Of a stretch of DNA of 64,000 nucleotides, positions 61,227 through 64,000 are shown in pieces. The notes under the pieces were generated by a model that worked only from the letters and a program-made list of their open reading frames with translations, was not told where the DNA came from and did not search any database. Both the position numbers and the translations under genes were made by a program. Each line of letters begins with the position of its first letter. Position 1 is the first letter of the stretch. This DNA comes from CAYZXL01 sp964482435 (GTDB lineage Bacteria > Auribacterota > JABMQX01): NCBI GenBank assembly GCA_964482435.1, contig CAYZXL010000004.1, positions 62,001 to 126,000 on the forward strand, given 5' to 3'.

Positions 61227-61255
61227 AACATACCCTCGAAGCGACTCCCAGTCAA
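61227..61255 (-). promoter_or_regulatory. Distal promoter of the duplicated secreted protein
   Basis: TTGACT (61250-61255), a 17-base spacer and TATGTT (61227-61232) lie 91 bases upstream of the proximal promoter and are likewise preceded by a T-tract ending TTTTTTTTC. The two promoters look like an imperfect duplication of about 90 bases. Confidence 0.55.
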
Positions 61256-61287
61256 GAAAAAAAAGACACTTTTTTTATCGGAAAGAC

Positions 61288-61305
61288 CGCCCGAAAAAGC
61301 GGGCG
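61288..61305 (-). terminator. Terminator-like hairpin downstream of mazG
   Basis: CGCCCG (61288-61293) and CGGGCG (61300-61305) form a 6-bp GC stem. It lies about 195 bases after the mazG stop, and on the minus strand GTCTTTCCGAT follows. It would insulate the tandem promoters from mazG transcription. No gene lies in the 497-base gap 61003-61499. Confidence 0.4.
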
Positions 61306-61499
61306 ACAGGCTCTCTTTTCCTATGCCATGGATTTGATGTAACCCTCTCTTCGCTCGGGGGTTACAGGCATGAGCCAAAGACCCGCACGGTTCAGCTCCA
61401 CACTCTCTCACCCCGTTTGAAAAGCGAATCGGGTCACGGACGAACCACCCGGCGGCCTTTTTTTCCACACCCAGAGCGCGTGCGGAGCGTCCGGAATTT

Positions 61500-62429
61500 T
61501 CAGCGTCCTGGCTGCGACTTCTGTTCTTCCTCGGCCTTGATTGCGTCCCAGACAGCGTCCATTTCGCTGATTGACAGGTCGCTCAGGTTCTTGCCGCTCG
61601 CTGCGACGCGGCGCTCCATGTCCCGGAACCTCTTGGCGAACTTAGCGGTCGTTCGACGGAGCGCCTGCTCTGCGTCCAGTTTCAGGAGGCGGCATACGTT
61701 CACCACCGAGAAAAGAATATCGCCCATCTCCTCCGCAATATGTCCCTTCTCTCGTCGAGAGATCGCTTCTCGCAGCTCCTGAGTCTCCTCGCAGATTTTC
61801 TCGACGACGTCCTGCGCTTTTTCCCAATCGAAGCCGACCTGGGAGGCGCGCCTCTGCGTCTTTTGCGCTTTCTGGAGAGCGGGGAGATGGCGCGGGATGC
61901 CGTTCATCAAAGAAGTGCTTCCCTTCCGGGCCATTTCCTCCTGCTTCATGCGATACCACTGGTCGAGGACTTCCTGGGGGCTGTTGGGCTGGGGGAGGCT
62001 GCTTGTTGCGTCGTGCATCTTTTCCCCCGTGGGCTTTCGCTGATTCTGCAAAGCGCGGTTCTCCAACGACGCGGCTGTCGCGGGGCCTTCCGTGGAAGGC
62101 TTTATGCCCGGGGCGACCTTGCCGTCCTGTTGGCCGAAGACGTGTGGGTGCCGCCGCGTCATTTTCTCGTGAGCGAAGTCTATTACATCGTCAATCCCAA
62201 ACCTTCCCACGTCCGAGGACACCTTGCTCATGAAGACGATGTGAAAAAGCAAATCGCCAAGCTCCTCCTTCAGCTTCTCGGGGTCGTCGTGCTCTATCGC
62301 TTCAATGACCTCGTACGTCTCCTCGATGAGAAAGGGCTTCAGGGAGTCGAGCGTCTGCTCCTTATCCCAGGGGCATCCTTTCTCGCCCCGCAGCGCATCC
62401 ATAAGTTTCATGAGCTTTTCAAAACTCAC
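61500..62429 (-). CDS. mazG: Nucleoside triphosphate pyrophosphohydrolase MazG
   Basis: The protein hydrolyses non-canonical or excess NTPs to NMP and pyrophosphate. Two MazG domains are visible: the first with GCPWDKEQTLDSLKPFLIEE, EVIEAIEHDD and EELGDLLFHIVFMSK, the second with GFDWEKAQDVVEKICEETQE and EEMGDILFSVVNVCRLL. I chose the GTG at 62429 with AGAGGA upstream, giving 309 residues; a GTG five codons earlier is also open. It is longer than the E. coli enzyme (263) mainly through a linker of about 45 residues rich in P, Q, S and T between the domains. All EExxE and ExxD metal motifs are retained. Confidence 0.93.
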   Translation of the reverse strand: MSFEKLMKLMDALRGEKGCPWDKEQTLDSLKPFLIEETYEVIEAIEHDDPEKLKEELGDLLFHIVFMSKVSSDVGRFGIDDVIDFAHEKMTRRHPHVFGQQDGKVAPGIKPSTEGPATAASLENRALQNQRKPTGEKMHDATSSLPQPNSPQEVLDQWYRMKQEEMARKGSTSLMNGIPRHLPALQKAQKTQRRASQVGFDWEKAQDVVEKICEETQELREAISRREKGHIAEEMGDILFSVVNVCRLLKLDAEQALRRTTAKFAKRFRDMERRVAASGKNLSDLSISEMDAVWDAIKAEEEQKSQPGR

Positions 62430-62493
62430 AATTTCCTCTCGCACCCATTAGATTTGGCTTATGAGCCTTAGTGCTCTGATTCATAAATCCTGT

Positions 62494-62508
62494 CCCGCCG
62501 CCGGCGGG
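62494..62508. repeat. CCCGCC hairpin
   Basis: CCCGCC-GCC-GGCGGG, flanked by GT and ATTGG, is a near copy of the hairpin at 57597-57611, which is flanked by GT and ATGCC. A related GC hairpin, CCCCGCG-GAA-CGCGGGG, occurs at 62625-62641. Confidence 0.45.
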
Positions 62509-62530
62509 ATTGGACGGCGGCTTCAGTCCT

Positions 62531-62613
62531 TTCTCGCCAAGACGCTAAGACGCCAAGCGTCTTGTCTGTCTGATTCTCAGCGGTCCTTTGCGTCTTCGCG
62601 GCTTTGCGAGAGA
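62531..62613. repeat. Dispersed inverted repeat, full copy
   Basis: The left arm TTCTCGCCAAGACGCTAAGA (continuing CGCCAAG) and the right arm GTCCTTTGCGTCTTCGCGGC (continuing TTTGCGAGAGA) bracket a centre with TGTCTGTCTGATTC. The half copy at 6296 matches its left side closely. It lies in the 318-base gap between mazG and the acetyltransferase gene, where no gene was seen. Confidence 0.7.
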
Positions 62614-62747
62614 CCTCGTTTGTCCCCCGCGGAACGCGGGGCGGGATTGATGGTGTTCAAAAGAAGCACTCCGTTCCGGATACGTGACCGTACTTGTGAA
62701 AGCACGTACTTAGCTTTGAGTTTTGTCGTGAGCGAACCGGCGGGCCG

Positions 62748-63344
62748 TCAGTCAAAGTCGTGCTCGTCTTGTTCGACTAACTCCTTCGCCATAAAAATGG
62801 CGTCTTCCTTTTCCCGCGTGTAATAACCTTCCTTGACGGCGACTGCCGCGAAGCCGGACTTCCGGTACATCGCCTGTGCGCTGAGATTCGATGCTCTCAC
62901 CTCGAGCGTCACACGGTTCGCCCCATGCCTCACCGCCATTTCCACCAGAACCGAAAGCAAACGCGACCCAATGCCACAACGCCGATAATGGCGGTGCACC
63001 GCAATGTTGACGATGTGCGAGGAATCTCCCAGCCTCATACCCGCGTATCCGACGACTTTGCCGTCGGCAAAAGCCGTGAAGAACTTCAGCCATCTCGACC
63101 GCAGCATCTTGAAAAACGCCCTCCGCGGCCACGGGGAAGGGTATGAGTCCTTCTCAATCTCGTGGACTTTCTTCACGTCGGCGGGCGTCATCGGAAGAAA
63201 CGTTACGGGTAAAACCTCGTGCTCAAGCCGTCCGGAGGATTCCGCCACCTCGGCGAGCTTCTTCTCACCTGCCGATGGCACGATCGCCGAGTCGTCCGAT
63301 TGTCTGAGGCGCTCCTGCGGCGCCGACTCGCCGGAATCTCTCAC
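62748..63344 (-). CDS. rimI: RimI-like GNAT N-acetyltransferase
   Basis: The GNAT domain (about the last 150 residues) contains VTFLPMTPADVKKVHEIEKD, NIAVHRHYRRCGIGSRLLSV with the acetyl-CoA Q/RxxGxG-type loop (RRCGIG), and ASNLSAQAMYRKSGFAAVAV, all typical of RimI, which acetylates ribosomal protein S18. The GTG at 63344 is three codons past the QueG-like stop, with AAGGAA overlapping that gene's end, so translation may be coupled. It gives 198 residues. The first about 45 residues are a charged extension not usual for RimI (about 150 residues), so a later start such as the ATG near 63093-63098 is possible. Confidence 0.8.
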   Translation of the reverse strand: MRDSGESAPQERLRQSDDSAIVPSAGEKKLAEVAESSGRLEHEVLPVTFLPMTPADVKKVHEIEKDSYPSPWPRRAFFKMLRSRWLKFFTAFADGKVVGYAGMRLGDSSHIVNIAVHRHYRRCGIGSRLLSVLVEMAVRHGANRVTLEVRASNLSAQAMYRKSGFAAVAVKEGYYTREKEDAIFMAKELVEQDEHDFD

Positions 63345-63346
63345 GG

Positions 63347-64000
63347 CTATTTCCTTGCCGGGCACGCCTTGATGCAAAGCCCGCAAATGTGGTGACCGAT
63401 GTTCCAGGTGTTTCTGTAGAAGCGGAGTTGCTCCTGGCACTTCGCCAGGTCAAAATCTTCACGCCTCTCCGAAATGGCACTTACCGGACATGCGCCTATG
63501 CACGCCCTGCAATCGCCGCAATCGCGGTTCAGCGGCTCAGCGGCCGGCAAGGGGGCATCTGTGAAGACGGTGACATATCTCACCCTCGCGCCGTGCTGCG
63601 GGCTGATAATCAGGTTGTTGAGGCCGTACCATCCGAGTCCAGCATGATAGGCAGCCCAACGGTGGGACGCGTGTCCAAGATTCCTGGTCCAGTCAATGAC
63701 CTGCGATGATGGGACGGGGCACGCCTCGTATCCCATGCGCTGGATTGCGTTTGTCACGCGAAGGGCCATGTCGTCCAGCTCCCTGTTAACTACCCGGTAA
63801 TGATATGCATAAAGGCGGCTCGGGCCGTCAACCAGCGAGTCAATTATCGAGTCGGAAAGCCGGCAACCGATGCACACCGCGTAGGGAAATCGTGCCAATT
63901 CCTCCGCCGCCGGCGGTTGTGCGCATCCGCGCTTCATCCTTTCCACCGAAGCGACTCCAAACGAACACGCCCCGGCATCGAGTGCCGCTCGCTCAAGAAG
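63347..64000 (-). CDS. QueG-like double 4Fe-4S protein (5' end outside window)
   Basis: The frame is open through the right edge, so the protein's N-terminus is missing; the visible 217 residues begin LLERAALDAGACSFGVAS. The segment GHASHRWAAYHAGLGWYGLN matches the cobalamin/active-site region of epoxyqueuosine reductase (QueG). Two ferredoxin-type clusters follow: CGDCRACIGACPVSAI and CGLCIKACPARK. QueG itself has a longer C-terminal HEAT-like region, which is absent because the protein stops at the second cluster. It is therefore a short relative rather than proven QueG. It overlaps the ribosome-binding site of the downstream acetyltransferase gene. Confidence 0.75.
   Translation of the reverse strand, partial: LLERAALDAGACSFGVASVERMKRGCAQPPAAEELARFPYAVCIGCRLSDSIIDSLVDGPSRLYAYHYRVVNRELDDMALRVTNAIQRMGYEACPVPSSQVIDWTRNLGHASHRWAAYHAGLGWYGLNNLIISPQHGARVRYVTVFTDAPLPAAEPLNRDCGDCRACIGACPVSAISERREDFDLAKCQEQLRFYRNTWNIGHHICGLCIKACPARK

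Overview
The window looks like a chromosomal segment of an uncultivated environmental bacterium. By eye the GC content is in the high fifties. It carries five PEP-CTERM proteins, sialate-esterase and SUMF1-type secreted proteins, large TPR and PKD-like proteins, a two-subunit glycine decarboxylase (GcvPA/GcvPB), and recurrent non-coding hairpin repeats. This mix is typical of PVC-like or candidate-phylum lineages (Planctomycetes, Verrucomicrobia, Lentisphaerae, Hydrogenedentes, Sumerlaeota and similar). I cannot place it more exactly. No rRNA, tRNA, CRISPR array, transposase or prophage was recognised.

Layout. 0-6.3 kb: 3' end of a glycosidase, then gcvT-gcvH-gcvPA-gcvPB (glycine cleavage) and larC. 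6.4-15.4 kb, leftward: a likely three-gene operon of a haem-motif/PD40 membrane protein, a TMTC-like membrane TPR protein and a seven-PAS hybrid histidine kinase. 15.8-31.4 kb, mostly rightward: exported proteins (sialate O-acetylesterase/SGNH fusion, Tat-exported Gfo/Idh/MocA oxidoreductase, PQQ-type propeller, a 796-aa unknown, a beta-helix protein, a PEP-CTERM protein, an alpha/beta hydrolase, a SUMF1-like protein) plus an orphan HicB. 31.9-44 kb: two lipoproteins, an O-antigen-ligase/TPR protein, a MntA-HepT toxin-antitoxin pair, a sugar GHMP kinase, two convergent paralogous TPR membrane proteins and another PEP-CTERM protein. 44.3-53.3 kb: a long hairpin-rich leader, a secreted giant of about 2,865 residues with about nine PKD-like repeats, FnIII, discoidin-like and carbohydrate-binding-like domains, and a strong hairpin after it. 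53.3-55.2 kb: a two-gene cassette I cannot match to a known system. 55.3-64 kb, leftward: nrdR, glyA, three tandem PEP-CTERM paralogues, an internally duplicated secreted protein, mazG, a RimI-like acetyltransferase and a QueG-like Fe-S protein cut by the window edge.

How the genes fit together. gcvTHPAPB and glyA together allow glycine/serine and one-carbon interconversion. The middle of the window is dominated by export and cell-surface functions: PEP-CTERM proteins, TPR scaffolds, an O-antigen-ligase-like enzyme and a sugar kinase suggest exopolysaccharide and surface-protein biogenesis, although no exosortase is present here. Several intergenic regions contain good sigma70-like promoters (TTGAC or TTGC, 17-18 bp, TATNNT) placed about 80-150 bp before the start codons. 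An inverted-repeat family made of degenerate GCNAAGNC-type units recurs between genes.

The best candidate for something undescribed is the 53306-55150 cassette. It pairs an adenylate-kinase-like plus possible nucleoside-deoxyribosyltransferase/SLOG-like protein that has a shifted Walker A lysine with a 75-residue thioredoxin-fold-like protein that lacks the CxxC motif.
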